Positions 1 to 11,800 of a stretch of DNA of 64,000 bases are shown piece after piece. A program made the position numbers and the translations under genes. The stretch is from NCBI RefSeq assembly GCF_003073045.1, contig NC_037592.1, forward strand, positions 779,371 to 843,370, written 5' to 3'. The stretch is from Pomacea canaliculata (taxonomy: Eukaryota; Mollusca; Gastropoda; Architaenioglossa; Ampullariidae). Numbering within the stretch: the stretch's first letter is position 1; each line of letters starts with the position of its first letter. Under the pieces are notes generated by a model. That model was given only the letters and a program-made list of their open reading frames with translations, searched no databases and was not told the origin of the DNA.

Positions 1-78
1 TCAATCACAACAAACAACCTGTAAATAGGAGCAATCACAACAAACAACCTGTGAATATGATCAATCACAACAAACAAC
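1..78. repeat. short AATCACAACAAACAACC tandem repeat
   Basis: A roughly 30-bp unit containing AATCACAACAAACAACC recurs at the left edge of the window, at least two and a half times. It lies downstream of pdxT and is probably cut by the window edge. Confidence 0.6.
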
Positions 79-96
79 CAAGTGTCCACAGAAAGC

Positions 97-102
97 TTTA
101 TT
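97..102 (-). promoter_or_regulatory. candidate polyadenylation signal of pdxT
   Basis: AATAAA on the minus strand about 180 nt beyond the pdxT stop codon. Position and sense fit; cleavage itself cannot be seen. Confidence 0.45.
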
Positions 103-278
103 TATAGCCTGGAGTACACTGCGTTGATTTTCGTCAAGACGAGGATTTTGTCTACAACACCATGGCTGACCTTTGACTCTGTCTTCTTATTGAAAACAAC
201 ATGCGCATACACACCATCCTCATCACTGACAGTCGTCTGTACAACACCATCCTCATCACTGACAGTCGTCTTGTTCTC

Positions 279-2948
279 TCAAACTCGACACAGCGCCATC
301 TTCAGGAAGTATCGGTGCCAACGTAGGTCGTCTGTCAACTCAGGATGGAAAGCTGTTGAGAGTACATTCCCTTGGCGGAAGGCCACGATGACCGGATGCT
401 GCTCGGGTGCGAGTCTCAGCGCCGCCAGCACTTCCACGGACGGAGCGGTGACGTGGAGAGTGGCGGGTGCCCGGATGAAGACAGCCCGGAAGTACTCCTG
501 GTGGCTGGCCGGGTCGTCCAGCAGACTACAAGCGGTGACGGGTAGGTCAGCCTCGAAGCTGTTCACCTGGCGACCGAAGTAGTTACGTGACACCAGGGTA
601 TCCGTGACGCCGAGCTGTGGACAGTGACACAACGACAGTTCTTTATTGACGACAGCTAAAATAAACAAAATAAGTAAAATAAGCTTTTTCATTAACCCCT
701 ACCCCTTTAGGGGGAAGGAATAAACTAAGTAATTAAGGTAATTAAGTGCTATGAGAATAATTAGTAGAAAACATAAGATAAGGTATCAAAGGAGAGTGGG
801 AGGTGAATAGGTACAAAAGTGGTTAAGAGAGTATATTATAGCCACTGTTAGCTGTGAGAGTATACTAGTCACTGTTAGCTGTGAGAGTATACTATAGCCA
901 CTGTTAGCTGTAAGAGTATACTATAGCCACTGTTAGCTGTGAGAGTGAGAGTATACTAGCAACTGTTAGCTGTGAGAGTATACTATAGCCACTGTTAGCT
1001 GTAAGAGTATACTATAGCCACAGTTAGCTGTGAGAGTATACTATAGCCACTGTTAGCTGTGAGAGTATACTATAGCCACTGTTAGCTGTGAGAGTATACT
1101 AGCAACTGTTAGCTGTGAGAGTATATTATAGCCACTGTTAGCTGTGAGAGTATACTAGCCACTGTTGGCTGCGAGAGTATACTATAGCCACTGTTAGCTG
1201 TGAGAGTATACTATAGCCACTGTTGGCTGCGAGAGTATACTATAGCCACTGTTAGCTGTCAGAGTATATTATAGCCACTGTTAGCTGTGAGAGTATACTA
1301 GCCACTGTAAGCTGTCAGAGTAAGAGTATACTAGCCACTGTTGGCTGCGAGAGTATACTAGTGTTACCGAGGACTAGAGTTAGTGGACTCTATACTCACC
1401 GAGGACTAGAGTTAGTGGACTCTATACTCACCGAGGACTAGAGTTAGTGGACTCTATACTCACCGAGGACTAGAGTTAGTGGACTCTATACTCACCGAGG
1501 ACTGGCCGCCCTGTTTCTGGTGCTCCGTATGCTTGGATAAGAGAATCATGCCCGCACATGTTCCCCAAGTCACGTGGTCTTGCTGACCAATCCACGCTTT
1601 GAGTGGTTCCTCCATGTTATTTCTCCTGCAAAGTCACGTCACCAATGAGGATGTTAGGGAATGTGGTGGTACATTATTGTGTTAGGCGACACACCGACCT
1701 GTCATTATTGTGTTAGGCGACACAGCGACCTGTCATTATTGTCAAAATCTTTTTTTAAGATCATCGGTTGCCGTGTACCTGTCTCCAGCTCCTTTCTCAC
1801 CTTTCTGTCAATCTACCTTTTGGTCGCTTACTACACACACAGAGTTCACTGCGCCACTTTGATCTCGAGCATGCTAAATACGCCACAGCACCAGTCAGCA
1901 CCACTCATCACCACACAGCACCACACAGCACCAGTTAGCACCACACAGCACCACACAACACCAGTCAGCACCACTCAGCACCACTCCATCACCACCACAG
2001 CACCACACACACTCAGCACCACACAGCCCCATTTAGCACCACTCAGCACCACCACACACCAGTCAGCACCACAGCACACAGCACCACACAGCACCAGTAG
2101 CACACTCAGCACCACTCAGCACACACAGCACCACACAGCACACAGCACCAGTCAGCACCACACAGCACCACTCAGCACCACACAGCACCAGTCAGCACCA
2201 CACAGCACCACTCAGCACCACTCAGCACCACACAGCACCACTCAGCACCAGTCAGCACCACTGAGCACCACTCAGCACCACACAGCACCACTCTAGCAGG
2301 AGCTATTCAGGATCGAGTGGTGTTTGTTCATTTGCCGACCACAAAGATGTGATGTTCCTCGCTTCCAGACTTTTGTTCGCGGTCCTGGTTGGTCGAGTTG
2401 CACGCCGGGCCAGTGTCATGGGCGTCCTTTTGTCAGTGGCCGTGTGTTGACAGTTCATACTGACACAATGTCACATTGACTGAATACTTCCTAATAGGTC
2501 TGCCGGTGTCACTTCAAGGACACGTGTAGACAGAGAGGACAAGCAGTCAAGGACCCACAGAACAACCAAGGACCCAACCTCCCTAAATACAAATAACAAA
2601 CAATCAAGAACACAAAGAGAGAAACAAAATCAAGGACGCACTCTCGACCCTCTACCCTTCTGCTTTTGTCTCTTGGACATCATTTTGGTTTCTCAACGGA
2701 CTGACCTTTGCCGTCCTATGGCGACCTTGACCTTCTCACCTTAGAAACAAACTGATGGTCGTGCTCTCCCCTCCTGGTATGATGAGACCCTTCATGTCGG
2801 CCGTCATGTCCTCAGCGCAGCGAACTTCACGAATCTTGAGCGCAGGGCATTGTGGGATCTCCTTAGCAGCCCGCGACAGCGCCACCTGGTGCTCCAGGAA
2901 CGCCCCCTGCACTGCCATGATGCCGATGGTCAACTCGGAAGAGTTCAT
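279..2948 (-). CDS. pdxT: PdxT/SNO glutaminase subunit of PLP synthase, 3 coding exons, 224 aa
   Basis: Exons (minus strand): 2948-2740, 1625-1496 and 614-279. The phases (2, then 0) close to 675 nt, that is 224 codons plus TGA, the usual family length. The start is the ATG at 2948 ([17 protein letters not shown]); the open frame extends a few codons further upstream without another ATG. PdxT is a class-I-like glutamine amidotransferase that hydrolyses glutamine and feeds ammonia to PdxS. Motifs seen: PGGEST at about residues 58-63, the nucleophile elbow W-GTCAG with Cys93, NYFGRQ-NSFEADL at about 124-137, and FHPELT with His203 and Glu205, so the Cys-His-Glu triad is intact. The middle exon is short and was found from the GTCAG motif between a CAG acceptor at 1626-1628 and a GTGAGT donor at 1495. 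The gene lies head-to-head with pdxS. Its introns contain minisatellites. No signal peptide, so a cytosolic protein is expected. The identification is firm; the 5' UTR is not resolved. Confidence 0.95.
827..1362. repeat. 29-bp minisatellite in pdxT intron 2
   Basis: About 18 imperfect copies of a 29-bp unit built around GAGAGTATACTATAGCCACT and GTTAGCTGT, with small length variants. It fills most of the intron between pdxT coding exons 2 and 3. Confidence 0.92.
1363..1500. repeat. 32-bp minisatellite that includes the pdxT exon 2 splice donor
   Basis: Four units of 32 bp (GGACTAGAGTTAGTGGACTC plus TATACTCACCGA on the plus strand) run directly into pdxT exon 2. Read on the minus strand, each unit carries TCCTCG followed by GTGAGT, the same bases as the exon 2 end and its 5' splice site at 1496/1495. 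Three further perfect donor copies and one variant therefore follow the true one. Confidence 0.9.
1660..2300. repeat. 34-bp duplication and CAGCACCA-type satellite in pdxT intron 1
   Basis: At 1660-1745 a roughly 34-bp unit (GTTAGGCGACACA-CGACCTG) occurs about twice. From about 1875 to 2300 there is a degenerate array of CAGCACCACA/CAGCACCAGT units of about 10 bp. The long open frames here come from the repeat, not from a gene. Confidence 0.85.
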
Positions 2949-4102
2949 CTTGTCCTGGAGGTCAAAGCTCAATAGACTGTTGGAGGATGGGGAGGATGGG
3001 TGTGGGTGGCTGTGTCAGCTGCTGTCCAGGTGAGATGGCCAAGGCCGGTGTACGGCTGCTGTGGCCTGCCTCCCCGAGTTACTGTCACCTGACCTGCTGC
3101 AGCTTCGGCGGTGACACCTGGATTCTGCAAAATAGCAAGATCAGATGAGGGTCTGGCTGACAATGTAAGAAAAGGGAGAGGCTGAAGGGTGTCAGATGAA
3201 GGTCTGGCTGACAAGGTGAGATGAAGGTCTGGCTCCCTTGTGGCAGTGAGGAGATAGTCAACTGGATGACCTCAGCGCTAGCCAGTCTGTGACATGACGA
3301 CCTCGGGGTTAACCCCAGGGTTTATGCATGTTCGCCCTCATTTCTGCGTGCATTTGCATTTTCTCGCGGACCTCTCATCGGTTGCGTGAAGACGATTTGA
3401 AGGTGCGGAGGTAGATGGAGTGCTTGGCTACCTGACGAGTAGTGAGCTGGAGAGTATACGTGTGATATGAAGGGTCAATGACAGTATAGTGTAACTGGAA
3501 GAGGTAAACAGAGATGAAAGTCGCTGATGTAAATATGTGATATCAAGTGTGGTGACATCACTACACCGTCTGTAGCTTTGACAACCACCCTGATGGCCGA
3601 CCTGACAGGTGTTGCACCTCAGCCGTCTGCAAGTCTGCGATAACCGGAAATCAGCTTCCACTGATTAAGGAAGATTGGGATCAAAGGTTAAAACGGTTTT
3701 TGTCTTCTGTGTGTCAGTTCCTTGTCAGTTCAGTCCTTTCCCCCTGGGTTACACACACACCAGACACACACACCAGACACACACACCACAACCCTTGTAA
3801 CCTTTGCCCCCGGACTGTCTACACATACAGGATGCAGTAACGGTCTCTGTAAACGGAAGTCGTCTGAGCATTACATAAGACCTAGTAGGTAACTGGATAT
3901 AGGCGGACTATTCAAATATATATTACATAGTAGGTAACTGTACGTATATAGGCCGACAATACACATAATATGTAGTAGGTATATAGGCTCACTATACACA
4001 CAATGCATAGTAGGCAACTGCATATAGGCGCACTATACATATAATATATAGCAGGTAACACTGTACACCTAAATGACGACGACAGCCTGTACAGTTCTCC
4101 CA

Positions 4103-4446
4103 CTGTACAACTACGTGAATGTAGTCACCCAGTACAGTGGGAGGCTAGTACAGCCACCTGTACAACTACGTGAATGTAGTACACCCAGTACAGTGGGAGG
4201 CTAGTACAGCCACCTGTACAACTACATGAATGTAGTACACCCAGTACAGTGGGAGGCTAGTACAGCCACCTGTACAACTACGTGAATGTAGTCCACCCAG
4301 TACAGTGGGAGGCTAGTACAGCCACCTGTACAACTACATGAATGTAGTACACCCAGTACAGTGGGAGGCTAGTACAGTCACCTGTACAACTACGTGAATG
4401 TAGTACACCCAGTACAGTGCGAGGCTAGTACAGCCACCTGTACATG
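4103..4446. repeat. 56-bp minisatellite between pdxT and pdxS
   Basis: About six copies of a roughly 56-bp unit containing CTGTACAACTACGTGAATGT and CCCAGTACAGTGGGAGGCTA. Copies differ by a few bases (ACGTG/ACATG). Confidence 0.9.
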
Positions 4447-5298
4447 TACACACCACTCCTGGTCACGTGATGCCGGCGAGAAGTGAAGGATGCAGCTGTA
4501 CATGGCGCCCTTCACTCGCTGTCTGCTACCCATCATTGCCACCCTCACAGCTCCACTTACCTAAAGGTCCTGTGATCAGAATCGGGATCACGCAGATAGG
4601 ATCAGGATCCGCAGACAGGATGTTGTCGGTGCCACGTGCTAGAAACATCTAAATGTCTGTGCTACTGCCGGCCTTCCCTAGGGTTTGTGTAGTCGCCACA
4701 TGGAGAGTGGTCCCCACAGACTACAGGGCGGGTCACGTGAGTGTAGTGACAGTGTCACCCTGTCAGTCACAGTTGTCAACTGTGCGGCTGTCAGCAGCCA
4801 GGTAGAGACAAAGCACACACACACACAGAGGGGGGTGTCGGGGGCTGTCCCCCCAGCTGTAGGTAAGGAAAGGGGCGTGAAGTGGGTGAGTAGGAGTTGG
4901 GCGGTGGTCCGCCTGCACAGTAACACCACCAGGGGGCGTGAGGAGCTGAGTGGGGTGAGTGGGGGTGAGGGGGTCAGTTTGTTATAAAACATCTTGGTGG
5001 GGGGGGCGGTGAGAGCAAGGGGGCGGTGTCAGATACGGGTCGGCATCACGCGGTGAGGTGGTGCGTGCGGGTGTTTATCTGTGGCCCAAGCATCACACGT
5101 GTTGTTTCCACAGATCAGCTGACACAAGGTGGTGACAGCCCAGCCACGAGCCTGCAGTGACCGGCCATACGACCGCCACCACAAGTTGTGACCGACGACA
5201 GTCTACACCGACACCTCCAGCTCTCGACCACCGCAGTGTCTCTCCTCCTCCAGGTGTTTGGCATCAGGTGAGCAGCTTTTCCTCCATTCTTGTTGTAT

Positions 5299-5330
<32 letters not shown>

Positions 5331-5394
5331 ATAGCTTTGCTGTTGATATAAATGACCGACAGTTGATCTTTGTCATGCCTACACTTTAGTCACA

Positions 5395-5740
5395 GAGTGA
5401 TATAGGATAGTATAGGTGTTCATTCACAGAGTGATATAGAGTAGTATGTGTTCATTCACAGTGATATAGAATAGCACGTGTTTATTCACAGAGTGATTTA
5501 GAGAAGTACATGTTCATCCACCGAGTAATATAGAGTAGTATGTGTTCATTCACAGAAATATAGAATAGTTATGTTCATTCACAGAGTAATATAGAGCAGT
5601 ATGTGTTTATTCACAGAGTGATGTAGAGAAGTACGTACATGTTCATCCACGGAATAATATAGAGTAGTATGTGTTCATTCACAGTGATATAGAATAGCAC
5701 GTGTTCATTCACGGAGTGATATCAAATTGTATTTGTTCAT
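5395..5740. repeat. degenerate ~35-bp minisatellite in the pdxS leader intron
   Basis: Repeated GTGATATAGAGTAGTATGTG plus TTCATTCACAGA units with many small differences. The array ends just before the acceptor of the probable leader exon. Confidence 0.8.
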
Positions 5741-5802
5741 CTGCTTGCAGCAAACTCTCTGCGCACACTAACGGACTTGTTGTTCATCTCCAGACCAGCG
5801 CC

Positions 5803-8800
5803 ATGAACGGTGAGTACAGATGATGGTGAGCTGTGTTCAAACCCCACTGAGCGCCACCCCAACTGTCTCTGTACAGAGATGGTAAAGTCAGGATCATCCC
5901 CCCTTGACTGGAAACTCCTCCTCCCTCCTGTCCCCATCCTTGCCTACCCCTCACGTGACCCAAACTGTACTGTCAGTAGTCAGCAGTCGAGTCGATAGTC
6001 AACGGTATAGTCAATAGTTAATAGTCAGCAGTCTAGTTAGTAGTCAACAGTATAGTCCATAGTTAATAGCTAACAGTCTAGTCCAGTGGTTCTCAAAGTG
6101 TGGTCCACTGGTGGTCCACGTGCATAGGTCAGGTGGTCCGCGGCTGACAGTCGTCATGTCAGCAAAGTGATGTTTACAGTGATGTATTCCTCGCATTAAC
6201 ATTTTAATTACAAAGAACGAGGTATACGTAGTTTTATGTCAACTTATTACTATGCTACTGTCACAAAAGTACATTTAGTTTTGAATTGTAATAAAACAAA
6301 TGCAGCAATTTAAATTCGAAATTCATAGTACAGACTGATTTTTAGGCCTTGGTGGTCCGCCATATTTTTTACCTAAGTAAAGTGGTCCACGGTCCGAAAT
6401 ACTTTGAGAACCACTGAGCTAGTCTGTAGTCAAGTCTAGTCAGTAGTCAGCAGTCGAGTCAGTAGCTAAGTGTGGGTACCCCGGGTAGAAACACGCTTTA
6501 CAAGTCAGTTTTACTGAAGCAGGGAATGACTATGACATGACTGTCAAAGCTTTGTCATCAGGGTTAGGTCGCTGACATCTGGCAGAAGTTGAAGGTCAGG
6601 GTATGAGTCCGTGTCACCTCCTGTCACCGCTCAGTTAATCACTAATCATTGACGGCTTGGTCTGTGTGTGTGTGTTTGTTTGTGCGTGTGTTTGTGTGTA
6701 TGTTAGTGTTTGCATGCTTTTGTGTGCGCGCGTGTATGTGTTTGTGTTTGAATGTGTATGTTTGTGTGTTGTGTTTGTGTTTGCATGCTTGTCTGTGTGT
6801 GTGGGCGCGCGCGTGTGCATAGAAACTAAAGTGTCATGGGGATGTGCAGGAGCCGTGACAGACGTCACCAACTTGGTGGTCACTGAGGCCGCAAGTACAC
6901 CTGGCAAACAGACAGGTGAGGCAGCGACAGTTAGTTGAGTGATAAACACGTGAGAATGCAGAGCTGGCGCAGATAAACACGTCACATTGTAGGTTAGACA
7001 CAGGTAAACACGTGGCACCACACAGGTACAGTTACTGTAGATAGTCGGATGGGTAGGCACAGTAGGACACCAGCAGATAATCCGATGACAATGGAGAGTA
7101 CGAGCAGGTAAATAGGTTAAGCAGCAGAATGTCCAGCGTGACGTCACGGAGAGAGGAAGTAGGTCGGGTGGATGATATGTTTCGGTTAGCCTCACTTTTC
7201 TTTCTGACTGCGAGACTTGCAAATGTAAGTGTGAGTGGCACAGTATCTATGTGACAAAGTCCATGTGTATGTCGATGAGGAGTGAGTGCACGTCACGGGC
7301 AGCTACTCCAAGGAGCTCGTGGTGCTCTCCCCTTGCTGATGAGGAGGCTAGTCTGAGCTCGCTGACCCCCGTGCACGTGGGGAGGACTATCGGGGGTGTA
7401 AATAAGCAACTTTCTGTGATGATGACATTTACCTGCGATGTACATAAGAACAGCCACGACCTTCTTGGCAGGTACATTCAAGGTGAAGGCCGGGCTGGCA
7501 CAGATGACCAAAGGGGGGATAATCATGGACGTCACCACGGCGGAAGAAGCCAGAATAGCAGAGGAAGCGGGGGTTCGTCACACATCTTGTTCTCTTCATG
7601 TAACGGCCATAAGTGGTCTGTGACTGTGAAGCATTTTGTTTTCTTAATGTGATGTTACTGTCGTCTGTGAAGCTTTGGTAATCACAATGTGATGTTACTG
7701 GTGTCTGTGAATGATACTGGTGTCTGTGAATCACTGGTATTCACAATGTGATGTTCCTGCTGTCTGTGAATGAAACTGTTGTCTGTGAATCACTGTATTC
7801 ACCGTGTGAAGCAGTGAGGACGTGCTGTGTTCCTGTATTTCTCATGTGTCAGTCAGTCTGTACTGTCGGTCCACTCGTTGTTCCAATGTCCAGAGGCCAG
7901 AGTGTGTTGATGTTTACTCTGTGTTCATATCAGTGGGCTGTGTCGTTAGATGTTTGTTGTCTTGCTGTAAACAACCGGGAAAATGGCGCCAGTCGTGCTT
8001 GTGTGTCACGGTACTCACCAGGCCTGAGAGACGTCAGTGGTGACGTAAGCTGTGTACATCGCGCTATTGCTGTGAGGTCTGCTGACGTCACATGTCACAT
8101 GTACATCACATGCTATATTTTCAGGCATGCGCGGTGATGGCGCTAGAGCGCGTGCCAGCAGACATCAGGCGACAGGGGGGCGTGGCCAGGATGACGGATC
8201 CCAAGGTTAGCTTTCATAGCTTCCATGGCGCTAGTTGTTAAGTTGTTACATCACATAAACACACACATACGCACATACAGACACCAACACGTGTTGACGC
8301 TAAAGTTTAACCCAGTGCAGTTAATAGCAAATGTTTACATGTGTACAGAAATAATTTAAGGCTGACACACACACAAGGTAGGTAACAGCCGAGTCGTTAC
8401 AGGTGTCAGCTGACACACACACAAGGTAGGTAACAGCCGAGTCGTTACAGGTGTCACCTGACACACACACAAGGTAGGTAACAGCCGAGTCGTTACAGGT
8501 GTCAGCTGACACACACACAGGACACAAAGGGCAGCTAATGACAGGTGAGAAGTAGCGGTAATAACAGGTCATAGCCAATGGTTTAGGGTTACTACCGCCC
8601 TTCATGGCCAAAGTCATGTCAGGTACACGAGGCGCATTGTGTACCCGTGTGACCCCAGTGACCCAGTGACCCCAGTGACGGCATACTCAATCCTTTGCTG
8701 GTTTCCTGCAGCTCATCAAGGAGATCATCGACGCCGTGACCATCCCTGTGATGGCCAAGTGCAGGATCGGACACTTCGCCGAGGCCCAGATCCTTGAATC

Positions 8801-11800
8801 ACTTGGGGTCGACATGGTAGACGAGTCGGAAGGTAAGTCAGCTCGCCCACGTGCTTTTTCGCTCTAGTGAATCGGTTTTGATCTTTGTGTACTCACCGCC
8901 ATACACTGACTGCCCTTTGACCCAGTGACACACTGGTCGCCACTAGGCCCTGTGACAGCCTGGTCACACCTGCATGCTACATACAGGTCTCCCGCCTCTT
9001 CCTCGTGCTGTCACTCGAGCCCTGCATGCCACTTGGCGGTGCTGTAGCCATGGCGACAGGTGTTGATCAGTACTGTAGCCATGGCGACAGGTGTTGATCA
9101 TTTTAAACACAGTATTGTAGCCATTGTAGCCATATTGTTACCTACAGGTAGATACTAACCACCGATCGTGCGATACAAGTGTTGCTACGCACCATCATGG
9201 ACCGTGGATGTAAGTGTGTCTACACCTGGAGAAGGAAAGGTGTGACGTACACTGTGGGCTAGTCGCCAGGTAGACACAGTTCTGCACGCGCTCATTGTCG
9301 CCATTATTTCTGTGATTGTGATTATTGTTGACAGTTGAGTTGTTGCTATTGAGGTGAAGTTTGGAGCCGCGAGTGGGAGCTTTGACTGCAAGCATCTCAA
9401 TGTTCACTGTTCACTGTTGACAGTTCTAACGCCTGCTGACGAGGAAAATCATGTGGACAAGCATGCCTTCACCGTGCCCTTTGTGTGCGGGGCACGTGAT
9501 CTCGGCGAGGCACTGCGCAGAATTAGCGAGGGCGCCGCCATGATTCGCACCAAGGGCGAGGCTGGAACAGGTATGACAAGTATATGGTGTCTTGACACGT
9601 GACAACAGGTATGACAAGTATATAGTGTCTTGACACGTGACAACAGGTATGACAAGTATATGGTGTCTTGGCACGTGACAACAGGTATGACAAGTATATG
9701 GTGTCTTGACACGTGACAACAGGTATGACAAGTATATGGTGTCTTGGCACGTGACAACAGGTATGACAAGTATATGGTGTCTTGACACGTGACAACAGGT
9801 ATGACAAGTATATAGTGTCTTGACACGTGACAACAGGTATGACAAGTATATGGTGTCTTGGCACGTGACAACAGGTATGACAAGTATATGGTGTCTTGGC
9901 ACGTGACAACAGGTATGACAAGTATATAGTGTCTTGACACGTGACAACAGGTATGACAAGTATATGGTGTCTTGGCATAGTGTCTTGACACGTGACAACA
10001 AGTATGACAAGTATGTAGTGTCTTAGCAGACACGTGAGAACACGTGTGACAAGTATATAGTGTCTCGACACGTGACGAGTGGGACAAGCTGTGCTGACTG
10101 ATACACCAGACCCTGTCTGCACTAACAAACGGGTACATGGTAACATGGGTACACCGTACACTGATGTCTACTTAGTAAAGCTCAGTGTCGTCAGCCCCCT
10201 CATCAGTGCCAACTGTTACATGGAGGAGGAAATCCAAGGGCGGTAAGAGTTGTTTGTTGCCAGTAGTCACGTAGGTGTCACGTAGTGTTGTGTCATACGG
10301 ACCCTGTGATTGTATTGGTGTTTGCCTCAATAGGTGACGTTTGCGAGGCCGTACGTCACGCCCGGACCATCCAGCGCCAGATTCGAACCGCGCAAGCGCT
10401 GGACCACACAGAACTGTACTCCTATGCTAAGGACCTCCGTGTGCCCTTTGACCTCCTGCAGAAGACGGCGCAGTTAGGACGTCTGCCGGTTGTCAACTTC
10501 GCCGCCGGTGGACTGGGTATGTACACTGCGGGGTACCTGACATTAATTGTACACTGTGGGTACTTGATAGTAACTGTACACTGCGGGGTATGTGACACTA
10601 ACTGTACATGTCTATGGTACTCAATATTAATTGTACATTAATTGTTGTTAATGTCGCAGTTCGTATCGCTGTTGATGTTGCTGAGGTTCTCTGTATGAAT
10701 GGAGGAGTGGAGCTGCAGGCTGTAACTTCAGGGTTAGAGGCGTGAATCCTGTGTGTAGAGCCTACCTGCTGTAGGTAATGTGTAACCATGACGACCACTC
10801 CATTCAGTCGTGCAAGCGACACAAGATCGGGGAGACGTTTTGATAGGCAGCAAGGCTGGTGGTGCATTTCTCTAAACAGTAGGTGGTGTGACGATGACGA
10901 TGACGATGACGATGACAGTCCAAAGAAAGGACTAGGGTCAGGTGTGTCAGCAAGCACCCTGCCTATAAATGCTGTCTGAACTTGTTACCCAAGGTAGCTC
11001 GCTTAGCAAGTCACCAGGTAGTCGGCTAGCGTCCACGTTTGATGTTGCCGCCAGGCTGGTAGCTCGTCACCAGCGTACAGGTGCGAACTACGGAAAGGAC
11101 ACGAAGGTACTTTTGCCCCTGGCGTCAGCAAGACACAAGGCGCCGAGGTGCTTAATTAAGCCCCTAACTACGTAACTGGACACAATAAGACATCGTCACA
11201 CCACCCCGATGGTAACTGGGGTAGGCCTATCTTGTTCGCGATGGGTGTTTGGTGGAGTCCATGCTGGAGGTGTGACTGGGAGTAGAGAGCATGCTGGAGG
11301 TGTGACAGTGGGGTAGAGACCATGCTGGAGGTGTGACTGTGACGTTTCTTGCTAGCGTTTAAAGGGTTGAGGGGACGAGAAGATTTAGCAGTGTGTGAGG
11401 GCAATGCGTGAGGTGCGCTGCACACTTTCATTTGAAGCCGAGGTCAGCAGTGAGGGCAAGAGACTCGCCAGGAAGCACAAGTCGCTTGAGCTCGAGATGT
11501 CGGGTCCAGCGTTTGCTCGTTGTTATCTTCTACACCTAGCAGTCTGTGACTTGTAATATCGACTGTCCTGACTACTCACTATAGAATGCTCTCACTCTAG
11601 ATTACTCTCACTATAGAATACTCTCACTATAGAATGCTCTCACTCTAGATTACTCTCACCATAGAATACTCTCACTCTAGAATGCTCTCACTATAGAATA
11701 CTCACATCATAGATTACTCTCACTCTAGATTACTCTCACTCTAGAATGCTCTCACTATAGAATACTCACATCATAGATTGCTCTCACTCTAGAATACTCT

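Larger units (their letters stand above)
2949..5802. promoter_or_regulatory. shared 5' region between divergent pdxT and pdxS
   Basis: The two start codons face away from each other across 2.85 kb with no other recognisable coding exon. The stretch holds minisatellites (3870-4060, 4103-4446, 5395-5740), CA runs and several CACGTG E-boxes (for example near 4454 and 4736). A TATAAAA at 4983-4989 lies upstream of a likely pdxS leader. A probable leader intron runs from the GTGAGC donor at 5268 to the acceptor ending at 5750, giving a last leader exon of 5751-5809 that includes the ATG. Co-regulation from this region is inferred from the arrangement only. Confidence 0.5.

Noticed and set aside
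1661-2296. 211-codon plus-strand frame rich in His/Ser/Thr
   Set aside because: Product of the CAGCACCA repeat in a pdxT intron.
2755-3033. 92-codon plus-strand frame
   Set aside because: Antisense of pdxT exon 1.
9426-10161. Three overlapping minus-strand frames of 194-229 codons
   Set aside because: They read the 38-bp array and the reverse of pdxS exon 6.
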